DNA from: Ypsolopha sequella
Lineage: Eukaryota; Arthropoda; Insecta; Lepidoptera; Ypsolophidae
Direction of reading: 5' to 3'
Assembly: GCA_934047225.1 (NCBI GenBank)
Contig: OW203992.1
Coordinates: forward strand, 11,645,501 to 11,709,500
DNA length: 64,000 bases
This document shows positions 40,570-50,331 of this stretch, in pieces. The notes beneath the pieces were generated by a model. That model was not told the origin of the DNA and made no database searches. It saw only the letters and a list, made by a program, of their open reading frames with translations. The position numbers and the translations under genes were made by a program. How positions within the stretch are numbered: position 1 is the first letter of the stretch; each line of letters opens with the position of its first letter.

Positions 40570-41655
40570 GTGTCTCTTGAAATTTGTCTAAATATTGAAA
40601 ATTAAAAGATTAAATGGTAAAAAAATATAAATTTGCAAAACGATAAGATTATTGACACTCGGTACTATCACGGGCTTGCTGAAAACTGTGACCTCATCAA
40701 AAAAAAACTTTTAATCATACCTAATTAGAAGGTATACGAGCATACGTTACATCATTAAGGTGATATGTCCCCGTGCAAAGGTCCCCGTTACTCTAGGCGC
40801 AAAGTCCCGCCGTGCGAGAGGGATGGAATCCGGGAAAATTTACAAAAAGTCAGTTTTAAATTAAAACAAATTTAAATAAAATAGCTATGAAAATTTCCAT
40901 AACCAGTAATTTAGGTATTATTGAAACCCATCTAAATAAATATTTTTGAAGTCTGTATGCTCTCCCAATTTGTCAGAATATAAAAAAAAGTGTTCATTTA
41001 GAGCTCATTTCAATAATTATTTCTATCGAGTGGCATTGCTTTAATCGCGTTTCTGATAGCCCAAAACCTAGAAAAAGTTCCCAAAATTGTTATACTAATT
41101 TATTCAACTTTGGTCTTCTTTTGAACAGCAGATAAATAACTTCAAAATGTGTCCACTTTGACGATATAAGTACCCCATTAACAGAAAACAATACCTCTTT
41201 AACAACAAAGTAACTTAACATGCAAATGATATACGTACCCTGTTATTATCATATGACAACAAAAGATTAACAACACACCACTCCTCACTGAATTAAAAAT
41301 GAAGATAGGATTTCGATTTTAGTAAATGAGTGTGCCGCTTACAATATCTTTCCACATTCTCGTGGTACGGCACACAACCAACCACTGATAAGATAGCTTG
41401 ACACAACTAAACTGAATAGTGTTGTTGAGCGGTAGATAGATGAAATAACCACAACGTTATGTAAGTGGACACAACCCAAAGCACACCTTAGTAATAAACG
41501 CATAGAGCTCACTTTTAGCTGTGCCGATGCATTTGCAAAAATTTCTCAACGATATCGTTGACTAGTCTACCAAAAGCGAGACACTTAAAAGGGAAATCGC
41601 TATCAATCTATATGTGAATCACTATTTTATAATGTACTTATCTATATTTTTAAAT

Positions 41656-43097
41656 TTAAGAGGCTATGCGAATTTTATTTTTGTCACTGTTACTCCAAGC
41701 AAAAAATCGCGCAGTGCGAGATGGGCGGTTTCAGGGCAAAAGGGAAAAGAGTTGGTTTTATATTTTTATTAAAAAAACTAAAATAGCTAGCAAAATTTCA
41801 AATATCAAATCTCTAGATATTGTTGAAACACACCTAATAAAATATGTTTAAGTTCTGTATATGGTTCCTATTCGTCAAACGAGGAGAAAAAGTGTGTTTG
41901 AAGACCTCATTTCAACAATTATTTCTATCGAGGAAAATTTATCCAAACATGTTTTCCAATTTCAAAACCCTAGACTATACAGGATGGAAAAAATGAAAGG
42001 GCCCTGGAGGGGAACTACCTTAAATCCTTTAGTTAGCTCATTTTACTGAAAGGAAACATTCCTTTATTTTTTAAAAGAAACAAAACTGCATTCAAAGATC
42101 TTCTAAAATTTGCTTGTCTCACCCGGGAACTGAACCAACTAAAAATTAAAAAAATAAACCCTCGCTATTTTATTATACGAATCGGTAGGATTATTGTTCA
42201 GGATAAAATTTGTCTACTAAACTAAAGTCTTACACTCATCTGTTGTACGAGATACCCATGAAATTGAATATTTATTACAAGTTCTTTATTAACAATACCT
42301 AGTACTGTTCACTTGTAAAGTAATAACTATACGCTATTATTACACAATGACAGCACGGAATGAAAGCAAAACAAAACAAAATTTGAATTTCGAACGAAAT
42401 TTATGGTTCGAACTTCAAATTTGTTGCTCCGCGTTGCAAAAAAAATACATTCCTTTTTTAAACTTTTCGTCAGTACGCCTAGTGTAAGAAGTAATTGTGC
42501 TCTGCATACATTTATTATTACCATTTACCGATTTTCTTATTGAAGTCTTCAACAAGGTACTTAAGATAAATAACATTAGCAAGCTTGTACTTCATACGAT
42601 GTCTTTGGATGTAAGAGAGATAAGAAAATTAGAACGTTTCATTTACTTGTTACAAGTGAACAGTAGTAGGTATTGTTAACAAAGAACTTGTAATAAATAT
42701 TTAATTTCATGAGTATCTCATACTCGTACAACAGATGAGTGTAAGACCAAATGTTTATTAGACAAATTTTATTCTGAACAATAATCCTACCGATTCGTAT
42801 GATAAAATAGCGAGGGTTTATTTTTTTAATTTTTAGTTGGTTCGATTCCCGGGTGAGACAAGCGAATTTCAGAATATCTTTGAATGCAGTTTTGTTTCTT
42901 TTAAAAAATAAAGGAATGTTTTCTTTCAGTAAAATGAGCTAACTAAACGATTTAAGGTAGCTCCCCTCCAGGGCCCTTAAATTTTTTCCATCCTGTATAG
43001 TCAAAATGCATATACCAGAAATTTATTAAAATTTTCCGTGTATTTCATGAAATACACAGAAAAGAAACACCCGTATTTTTTTCGCATATCGCCTTAA
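41656..43097. mobile_element. TTAA-flanked MITE split by a 1-kb foldback
   Basis: Ends TTAAGAGGCTATGCGAA and TTCGCATATCGCCTTAA are inverted repeats terminating in TTAA, as in piggyBac-like elements. Removing the insert (41980-42995 plus one TA) leaves about 424 bp, which matches the uninterrupted 422-bp copy at 4095-4516 in the opposite orientation. The internal GTGCGAGA and AACGAGGAGAAA motifs are shared by all copies. Confidence 0.85.
41980..42995. mobile_element. 1016-bp foldback element (arms about 345 bp)
   Basis: Starts CAGGATGGAAAAAATG and ends with its complement, flanked by TA on each side. The two arms stay complementary for about 345 bp (for example CACCCGGGAACTGAACCAAC against GTTGGTTCGATTCCCGGGTG), leaving a loop of about 320 bp (42330-42650) with a smaller AATTTGAA/TTCAAATT hairpin. 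No ORF. The TA target suggests a Tc1/mariner-type non-autonomous element. Confidence 0.85.
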
Positions 43098-43453
43098 AGT
43101 TATCTCATCTGATGTGTTATTATTATTAGGAATCACCAACCTTTAGAGGTCACGTAAAGGAAATCTGTATTACTTACACGTGTAAAGCAAATTCTTTGCA
43201 ACTATTGAATGACGGCTTTATGACGTTTACAGCTGTACACAATCAAATATACTGACAAATCAGCGAGACGCCAGACAACATCTTTGTATACATCATACAT
43301 TAGTAGCATGTAAATCGGTAGGTATTTTACTGTTTGGTGAAATGAAAACTGATTCCTTAAGAGGATGGCCTACCCTAGCAACTTTTTTATTACCCGTCCG
43401 GCACAATAAGTCCAATGGCAAAGACCTTATTTGCTTTTCATAGAGGCGGTATA

Positions 43454-43715
43454 CAAGGTGACTTTTTGATCATCGTCCAAATTCATACTGGTGGCTTGGT
43501 AAGTGATCAGTATCATGGATCAATAACAATTTTGGTGAAATTCGTAAAATGAAATTTCGACTCCCCATAGTGATTCACTCGGGACTGGAACTGTATTTAT
43601 ATGGGAAGCCGAAATTTAATTTTAGGAATTTCACAAAAATTGTTATTGATTCAAGATACTGATCACTTATCAAGCCTCCAGTATGAATTTGGACGATGAT
43701 CAAAAAGTCACCTTG
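43454..43715. mobile_element. Long-inverted-repeat MITE, family 3, nested in another repeat
   Basis: CAAGGTGACTTTTTGATCAT and its complement form the ends, flanked by TA. 262 bp. It interrupts a repeat whose uninterrupted relative is at 11640-11900; the text on either side (AAGACCTTATTTGC... and GGACGCGTGATAC) is contiguous there. Confidence 0.88.
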
Positions 43716-44084
43716 TATGTAGGACGCGTGATACTAACGATCATGCAGCGAAACAACAAATTGGTGTGTTTTAGCTAATACTGAAATATTTTGTAGGCAA
43801 AAAAATTTTGTATTTAAGTAGAATCCCTTCATTGTTGAAAAACAAAAAAAAAGGGGTGGAAATCATTTTTTTTTTTGACAGAAGTATCGATCTTAATACA
43901 TTGTTTATAAGTAGAAACCATAGATATAAAAGATCAATAAATCCAATATTTATTTTTCAATACAGGGAAACTCTTCGGAGTTTTCAAATTAATCCTCGAA
44001 AGTCTGGCGTTATTCATATTCTAGGCTCAGTACGGAACCTGTAAAAGTATCATTATTTCCTGTAAAAAAAACTGTTTGTCGTAA

Positions 44085-44235
44085 TTAGAGTTACCATCCG
44101 TCCGGATTTGTCCGGACATGTCCAGACTTTAGCTCTTCCGTCCGGGCTTTGTCCGGCTTTCTAATTAGTCCGGATTTTTTAATTTCATTTTGTGACTAAA
44201 ATGTCCGGACTTTTATTGAAATGTTCGGCTTTTTA
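44085..44235. repeat. Fragment rich in GTCCGGA, possible transposon end
   Basis: The stretch 'ACCATCCGTCCGGATTTGTC' with five further GTCCGG(A/C/G) motifs looks like the terminal part of a DNA transposon I associate with insects. The opposite end is not visible before the next repeat starts at 44310. Confidence 0.35.
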
Positions 44236-44309
44236 TCAAGATTTTTCAAATGTTGATGTGGTAAGCCTACTCGTAATGAGCCAAATGAAAGCAAGGTTTG
44301 TTTAAATTA

Positions 44310-44703
44310 TTTTTCAATGCATGTGCTCGTAAAGGCCCACTTTTTATGCATTAAAACCGAACAGAAAGTCGATTATTTTGCCCTAGGGCTTTATTATTTT
44401 TTTTTTATTTTATTTATTTACAATGGTTGGCTAACCTGCAGCCTTTCCTGTGTACCATAGACGTTATACTTTTTTTACACCGTTTAACGGCTATGGATAC
44501 AGTCCTTTTGAGCCAATTATAATTTAAAGTTCACAAGATTATATTTGTTTTCATTTCCTCACACTATGCATTGAAAAATGTAGTATGATACATGGGCGTA
44601 AAAGCAATAAATTACTCGGTTACGTTTAAAACACTTGCTACGCTCGTGTTTTAAATCGTCCTCGTAATTTATTCCTTTGCGCCCTTGTAGCATAAACTAC
44701 TAT
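44310..44703 (+). repeat. 'AAAGGCCCACTTTTTATGCA' family copy
   Basis: Close match in order and length to 1826-2219. Intergenic between CRAL-TRIO A and the LINE. Confidence 0.75.
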
Positions 44704-44717
44704 AAAAACGGATATAC

Positions 44718-45330
44718 TTACATGAATAATCTCGCGGGACGCGACATGACATACAAATCTAAAAAGGTTTTTTTTTCCACTATCACGCCTGATGATAGAA
44801 AGCGTCGATGAGACTTAGGATAAAGGGCGTTCGCCCAGAAAGTACATAACCCAATGTTCCTGTTGCCAGGAACAACCAACCACTCATCCCCGTTTCCACC
44901 ATATCTTGGAATCAAAGGGGGAAGCCGGGGGAACATGCGTGGAGGCTGGGCCTTTTTTCTTCTTTTGCCCGCCGGCAAAACGCCGACGCCGAGTTGCACA
45001 TTGGTTTTCTTTCATTTAATGTCAGCCCACCTGCCACAGCTTGCGTTTGTTGTCCCGCAGCCGTCCGAAGTTCGCCTCCGAGGAGACGAGGTCGCCATAA
45101 CCAACAGTATCCCCTGCAGCATCTCCCCTCGCTCATTGGCGTAAAGAGGACAGTCCAACAAAACGTGGTGACGGTCCTCCTCCGCCAGACCGCACTCACA
45201 CAGCGACGTCTCGCACAATGCCATGTCCCAGAAAGTACAGTCGACAAAATTCCCGCCTGTCCAGTTTCAAAACCTTGTTGCTTGCATGTGGCGATCTCAG
45301 ATAGCCCCGCCTTTTATTTTATTGACTAAT
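44718..45330 (-). pseudogene. LINE ORF2 C-terminal fragment
   Basis: The minus frame at 45224-45012 reads CETSLCECGLAEEDRHHVLL then DCPLYANERGEML, the cysteine-rich 'C.CG..EED..HVL..CP.Y' motif near the end of R1/jockey-type ORF2s. Other frames continue with breaks. Nothing upstream of this motif is intact. Confidence 0.6.
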
Positions 45331-45869
45331 GAAAGTTTATGAGAGACACTTTTTATGGCGTTTTCGGGTCAACAGACTTCATTAGTCAAAGTTTATGGTT
45401 GCGTGAATGACTATTGGCAGACAAAAACTGGCAATATGCCGCGAACCACTGCACACAAAACTAGCTTTTAAGGTGGACAGGCGGGCTTGTCGACTGTGCC
45501 TATTTACTCTTCTTATACAGTAACCTGGGTTTAAAATATCCGGATATACAGACCCCTGTTAGCAGTTCCACTTCTCAGCTGACCAGATGATAAACGAAGA
45601 TTTGAAGCTTTGTGTACTTGGCTATGTCTATTCCGGTGGTATATAGGACCGGAGTGGGGAATTTCATCATGTAACCCCTACATCTCGAACGAAAGTAATG
45701 TCATCCACAGATACGAGTACCTACTCCATACCTACTCAGAATGATGTCATTTTCTAAACAATCGCGTTGTAATTGGACTCATTGCACTGATATGATAAAA
45801 GGTGAAGGGTAACAAGATACGTTGAACCCACCGAACCACAATTCCACACATTTTCACAATTTGTGGGGT

Positions 45870-46211
45870 TCCACAATGCTAAACATCAGTTTTGTATTGC
45901 ATTCACTTCAGTTCCGTCAATGTTGACGGCAAAAATTTTAAAAAAATATGGCGTGTTTTTTTACTCAAACAATTATTAATTACACTTTAAAAGTAAACAT
46001 ACTATCAATATTACTTTTAAAAAAGCATGAATTTCAGCGATTCAGTTTCCATATTTCAAAACAGATTGAGACGAAACCAACACACGCAGATACTAACTAG
46101 AAAAACCATCTGTATTACATAAAGAAATTATAGTTAATATCATAATGTAGACGGGCATTTTTCAAGGCGCATAAAGAATTCGCGCCGGTGAAACAGCGGG
46201 CAAAAGGCTAG
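45870..46211 (+). mobile_element. Helitron-like fragment ending CTAG|T
   Basis: Ends AACAGCGGGCAAAAGG then CTAG and T at 46208-46212. The body (CACAATGCTAAACATCAGTT, ATATGGCGTGTTTT) recurs at 20560-20860. The LINE insertion begins only ten bases further on. Confidence 0.5.
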
Positions 46212-46878
46212 TGTTTTATTCAAATTCAAATTCAAATTCAAATAGTTTATTTTGCAAAGCAGGTATAGATATATACACTTTTTACACGTCAAATTTAATC
46301 TAATAAAGAAAATTATGTAATAAAATAATAAATGTACATGAACTAAATTAAAGGTTTATTTAATTTATGTAGCAATATATTTACGATTAAAATGATAGGT
46401 AAAATATATATTATACAAGGTAAAATCCAATCAGCCGCCCGAACCCATACCGGAGACCCGGCCAGGGACCAGGAACAAGGTTCAATGATCACCAACCGAG
46501 CCCCCAGCACGAATCCAGGCGGCCGACCAAATCCCATCCTATATACTACATACTAATAGGTTACATATATAAATACATGCCTACCTCCGCCCATTCGATT
46601 AGTCTTGCTAAGAAGAAGGGCAAGAAACTTAGCAAGATCATGTCTTTTTTTTCAACATAAAACTTATACTATACAATATATGACTTATATCTACTTTAAC
46701 CAAGGGATAAGAAAATACAAGACAGCAGGAATTCAGGTTAATGAAAAAAAGAAAAACATATATATCTTTGTCTACCTGTCTCATATAGTCCTTTTCCTTT
46801 TACAGTCTGTAATCAATTAATGTTTACACCTTAGAGGAATCATAAGTTAAGAAATTATACTATTTAATTAAATTATAA

Positions 46879-49743
46879 CTAACTATCATTATCACTGTAA
46901 CACCATGCTTCACCATCATCCAAATATTCATTTATTTTATAATATGCCTTTTTCAATAGGCCCTGCTTAATATACAGTTTAAACTTATTCTCTGACAAAG
47001 TAAGGACCTCCTTTGGAAGTTTATTGTAAAATCTTATACCATGTCCTACAAAAGAGGTACTCACCTTAGCGAGTCTGATTTTTGGAAAAGCCAGTTTATG
47101 CTTATTTCTGGTCTCCTTACAATGTTGCTTACCAAGCCTTGGGAAAGACTCAACATTTTTTCTGACATATCTAAGGACTTGGTAAATATATTCACAAGGA
47201 ACCGTTAATATATTAATTTCTTTGAACTTTTCTCTTAATGAATCCCGGTGCTTCATATTATAAATAGCCCGAATTGCTCTCTTCTGCAAAACAAAGACTG
47301 CGTCTGTATCCGCGGCTCTACCCCATAACAGCATGCCGTATGACATAATGCTGTGAAAGTAACTAAAATAGACTAGTCTAGCAGTATCTACATCAGTAAT
47401 TTGCCTTATGCGTCTAACAGCGTATGCGGCCGAACTAAGTCTACCACATAGGGCTTCTATGTGGGGACCCCACTGAAGACGAGAGTCTACCGTAATGCCT
47501 AAAAACTTTGTTTCGTTAACTAACTCCAGCTTGGACCCCTGCAAAAGCAAATTACCATCCACTTGAATTACATTTGGTAACGTAAATTTTATACACTTTG
47601 TCTTTTTTGCGTTTAAAACTAAATTATTTACAGTAAACCAATCAAGCACCAGTGATAAAGTTGTATTCACGCCGTCAAGGATATCTTTACGTCTATTAAC
47701 TTTAAAAATAAGTGACGTGTCGTCTGCGAATAATACTATCTTCGTTAAGTCTTTAACTAAATATGGAAGGTCATTTATGTAAATTAAAAACAGCAAGGGC
47801 CCTAATATGGAACCCTGCGGGACACCCATTTTAACTAATGCTCCACTTGATTTTACCCCGTTAATGTCTACCTTTTGAATACGATCACTAAGATATGACT
47901 TCAATAACGCCAAAGATTTGCCCCTCACTCCGTAGTGATCCAATTTACATAAGAGTGTTTCATGATTAACGCAATCAAAGGCTTTCGAGAGGTCACAAAA
48001 TACACCAAATGCATCTTGCTTTTCTTCCCAAGCATCAAAAATGTGCTTAACTAAAGCAACTCCTGCATCTGTGGTTGACATCCCTCTAGTGAATCCATAT
48101 TGTTCACAGTGAAGTAACTTATTTAAATTAAAATGAAATAACAATTGATTAAAAACTATTTTTTCAAAAACCTTACTCAATACCGGTAAAACTGACACAG
48201 GTCTATAGTTTGAAGGGTCCCCGTTGTCGCCTGATTTAAAAAGGGGGATCAATTTACTAAACTTCATTAAGTCAGGAAAGATACCATCATCTACACATTT
48301 ATTAAAAATTAATGCCAAATAAGGAGCTATTAAATCAATAACAGAACTTATAACTTTCACGGATAGGCCCCATAAGTCCTCGGTTTTTTTCAAGTTAAGC
48401 GATTTAAATGCTTTAATTACAGTTAATGAATTAATATGTTTAAAAGCAAATACAGAAAGACACTGAGGTACGTGATCTATTAAAAGATCCTGCGCAAGCC
48501 CAGGGCTTGAATTTAAATCTTTAGTTGTTAAGGAAGGAATTTCAGTAAAGAATTGTTCAAAGGCATTCGCAACTTCTTTATCTCCTGTAACGACTTCATT
48601 GTTAATACTTAACTTAAGTTCGTTATCTCGTTTCTTACTTTTCCCAGTTTCAGTATTTATGATGTTCCATACTGTTTTTACTTTGTTATCGGACTTTTTA
48701 AGTTTTTTATTCAAGTAGATACTTTTTGCTTTTAAACACACCAATTTAAAGATGCGTGAGTAATTTTTCACGAATTCAGTAAATTTAACATTATTATTGT
48801 AGGACTTTATGTCGTATAATTCGTATAAATGATTTCTGCTTTTATAAATACCTGGTGTCGCCCAGTCACTGAAGGTGATTTTACTTTTGTTAGAAAGTTT
48901 TTGCATCTTAAACGTATTTTCGAACTCTTTAGAGACTATGTTGAAAAGGTCTGTAAAGAGAGCGTTTGGATCGTCTTGGAGAAGATTAAAATGTGCTAAT
49001 TTAACTTCTAGATTTGCTTTGAAACAATCTACTTTGAGAGTTGTAATAGGTCTGCAAAAGACTTCTTTGGGCAGTTGTTTTACGCTTTGTTTAATGGTTA
49101 TAGTTTGGCCACTGTGATCGGACTGCAAGCGGTTGATTACTTTATTGTCTGAATACTCACAATCACAGAATATATTGTCGAGGCATGACGCAGTATCCCG
49201 AGTAATTCGAGTAGGTTCTAAGAACACATTAGACAAATTAAATGATTTGAATAAATGTAATAATTTTGAGCGCATAATCGATTTTTCTAGTAAATCTAGG
49301 TTAAAATCTCCACATATAATAATTTTTTTCTTTGTATCAAATAATAATTTTAAAACCTCTTCCATTGCTTTTTCAAAAATGTTGTAATCTTGTCCTGAGG
49401 GTCGGTAAACACAGAGAATAATATATGTACTCATTTCTATGCAAGCTAATTCTAGTTGATGTTCTACAGAAAGTTTTACAATGTCTTTTCTTTCCTTTGC
49501 TTTTATACTATTTTTTACAAGAATCATGGAGCCACCTTTTTGTATTTTTAATCTATTGTAGCAACTAAGAACACTAAAATTATTAACATTAAACTGCATA
49601 TTATGTTCATGTAGATGATGTTCGGTTACACACAAAATATCTGTTTTTGATTCCTCTAAGAACAACTCAATTGAAAGTATTTTGCCGAGAAAGCCGCCTT
49701 GTATGTTTTGATGTACCAGCTTTAATACAGGCGGCTTTCCCAT
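46879..49743 (-). CDS. LINE ORF2: endonuclease-reverse transcriptase
   Basis: Uninterrupted ORF of 954 codons from the ATG at 49743; three more codons upstream are open from a TTG. The N-terminal third is an AP-type endonuclease (LVHQNIQGG, TEHHL, ICGDFNLDLL near residue 145, SDHSG). The middle is a reverse transcriptase: NYRPVSVLPVLSKVFEKIV, FCDLSKAFDCVNHETLL near 585, GVPQGSILGPLLFLIYINDL near 640 and the catalytic FADD near 675. The C-terminus reads HGIRFYNKLPKEV, as in CR1/jockey-like elements. The absence of stops or frameshifts means a recent insertion and possibly a functional enzyme. Confidence 0.93.
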   Translation of the reverse strand: MGKPPVLKLVHQNIQGGFLGKILSIELFLEESKTDILCVTEHHLHEHNMQFNVNNFSVLSCYNRLKIQKGGSMILVKNSIKAKERKDIVKLSVEHQLELACIEMSTYIILCVYRPSGQDYNIFEKAMEEVLKLLFDTKKKIIICGDFNLDLLEKSIMRSKLLHLFKSFNLSNVFLEPTRITRDTASCLDNIFCDCEYSDNKVINRLQSDHSGQTITIKQSVKQLPKEVFCRPITTLKVDCFKANLEVKLAHFNLLQDDPNALFTDLFNIVSKEFENTFKMQKLSNKSKITFSDWATPGIYKSRNHLYELYDIKSYNNNVKFTEFVKNYSRIFKLVCLKAKSIYLNKKLKKSDNKVKTVWNIINTETGKSKKRDNELKLSINNEVVTGDKEVANAFEQFFTEIPSLTTKDLNSSPGLAQDLLIDHVPQCLSVFAFKHINSLTVIKAFKSLNLKKTEDLWGLSVKVISSVIDLIAPYLALIFNKCVDDGIFPDLMKFSKLIPLFKSGDNGDPSNYRPVSVLPVLSKVFEKIVFNQLLFHFNLNKLLHCEQYGFTRGMSTTDAGVALVKHIFDAWEEKQDAFGVFCDLSKAFDCVNHETLLCKLDHYGVRGKSLALLKSYLSDRIQKVDINGVKSSGALVKMGVPQGSILGPLLFLIYINDLPYLVKDLTKIVLFADDTSLIFKVNRRKDILDGVNTTLSLVLDWFTVNNLVLNAKKTKCIKFTLPNVIQVDGNLLLQGSKLELVNETKFLGITVDSRLQWGPHIEALCGRLSSAAYAVRRIRQITDVDTARLVYFSYFHSIMSYGMLLWGRAADTDAVFVLQKRAIRAIYNMKHRDSLREKFKEINILTVPCEYIYQVLRYVRKNVESFPRLGKQHCKETRNKHKLAFPKIRLAKVSTSFVGHGIRFYNKLPKEVLTLSENKFKLYIKQGLLKKAYYKINEYLDDGEAWCYSDNDS

Positions 49744-49754
49744 TGTCTTCAATT

Positions 49755-49994
49755 CTAAAAAGAATTTTTTACAATTTTGTTAGTACTTGTACTAACCGTG
49801 TCAATAGGGACAAAATTATGTAAATAATTAACATTACAAATACCATCAATTATAACTGGTATTGGAAAATTTTCTGTTACACTCTTTGTAACAGATTCAC
49901 TACCTTCTAAAATGCATGCTAACTTAGTAGCTAATTGTTTTTTATAATAATTTGCAAGGTACAAAGTACCTTCTGTCAAAAAAAAAAAACACAT
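49755..49994 (-). pseudogene. LINE ORF1 C-terminal remnant
   Basis: A short open frame ends with TAG twelve bases before the ORF2 ATG, where ORF1 would be expected to stop. No CCHC knuckle or other ORF1 domain is visible, and the element begins just upstream. This is most likely the tail of ORF1 left after 5' truncation. Confidence 0.5.
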
Positions 49995-50108
49995 TTATAT
50001 AAATATTTTATTCGCATAATGTATTATATTTAGTTATTTTTTATTATTTATATGGACATTTATGAAGGTGTTGCTTAGTAATAAAAACAGTTATGATTTC
50101 AAACCAAC

Positions 50109-50143
50109 TTTATTTTCATATAACAATATTAATAATTTTTATT
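50109..50143 (-). terminator. Polyadenylation signals of CRAL-TRIO B
   Basis: Two AATAAA hexamers on the minus strand (plus-strand TTTATT at 50138-50143 and 50109-50114) lie about 40 and 70 bases after the stop codon. This is a normal distance for transcript ends, and both lie before the LINE at about 50006. Confidence 0.6.
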
Positions 50144-50179
50144 TTTTACCAAACGCACGTTTATGTAGATGAAGACATT

Positions 50180-50331
50180 TCAGTCTAGTTCCAGTTTCCT
50201 GAAAGAACCTTGAATGCCGAACATGTCTTCGGCTGACTGCGGCTGGCCTGGTCTCTTCGACTCGTCGGTGCCGAGCAGGTCCTCCTGCTGCATCCAGGAC
50301 TTGTAGCTGATGAACTGCTTCTCCCAGAAAT
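50180..50331 (-). CDS. CRAL-TRIO B exon 7 (stop codon)
   Basis: 152 bp from acceptor GTTTATCAG to a TGA at 50182-50180, the same length as the last exon of gene A. It encodes FWEKQFISYKSWMQQEDLLG and the conserved tail FGIQGSFRKLELD. A MITE starts about 44 bp upstream of the acceptor inside intron 6. Confidence 0.94.

Larger units (their letters stand above)
46222..50006 (-). mobile_element. CR1/jockey-type LINE, 5'-truncated but with intact ORF2
   Basis: Non-LTR retrotransposon on the minus strand. It runs from about 50006 to a 3' tail of short TTTGAA-type repeats at 46222-46245. The octamer TTTTATTC occurs at both borders (46214-46221 and 50007-50013/14), a possible short target-site duplication. 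About 660 bp of 3' UTR follow the ORF, and pieces of it recur at 58757-59190, 36056-36300 and 62350-62580. It lies between the two CRAL-TRIO genes, in their orientation. The clade (CR1, Kiri or Daphne type) is my inference from the protein and the simple-repeat tail. Confidence 0.88.

Noticed and set aside
46343..46537. 64-codon ORF MGFGRPPGFVLGARL..., repeated at 58879-59073
   Set aside because: Conserved only because it lies in the 3' UTR of a LINE present twice; no evidence of selection on the protein.
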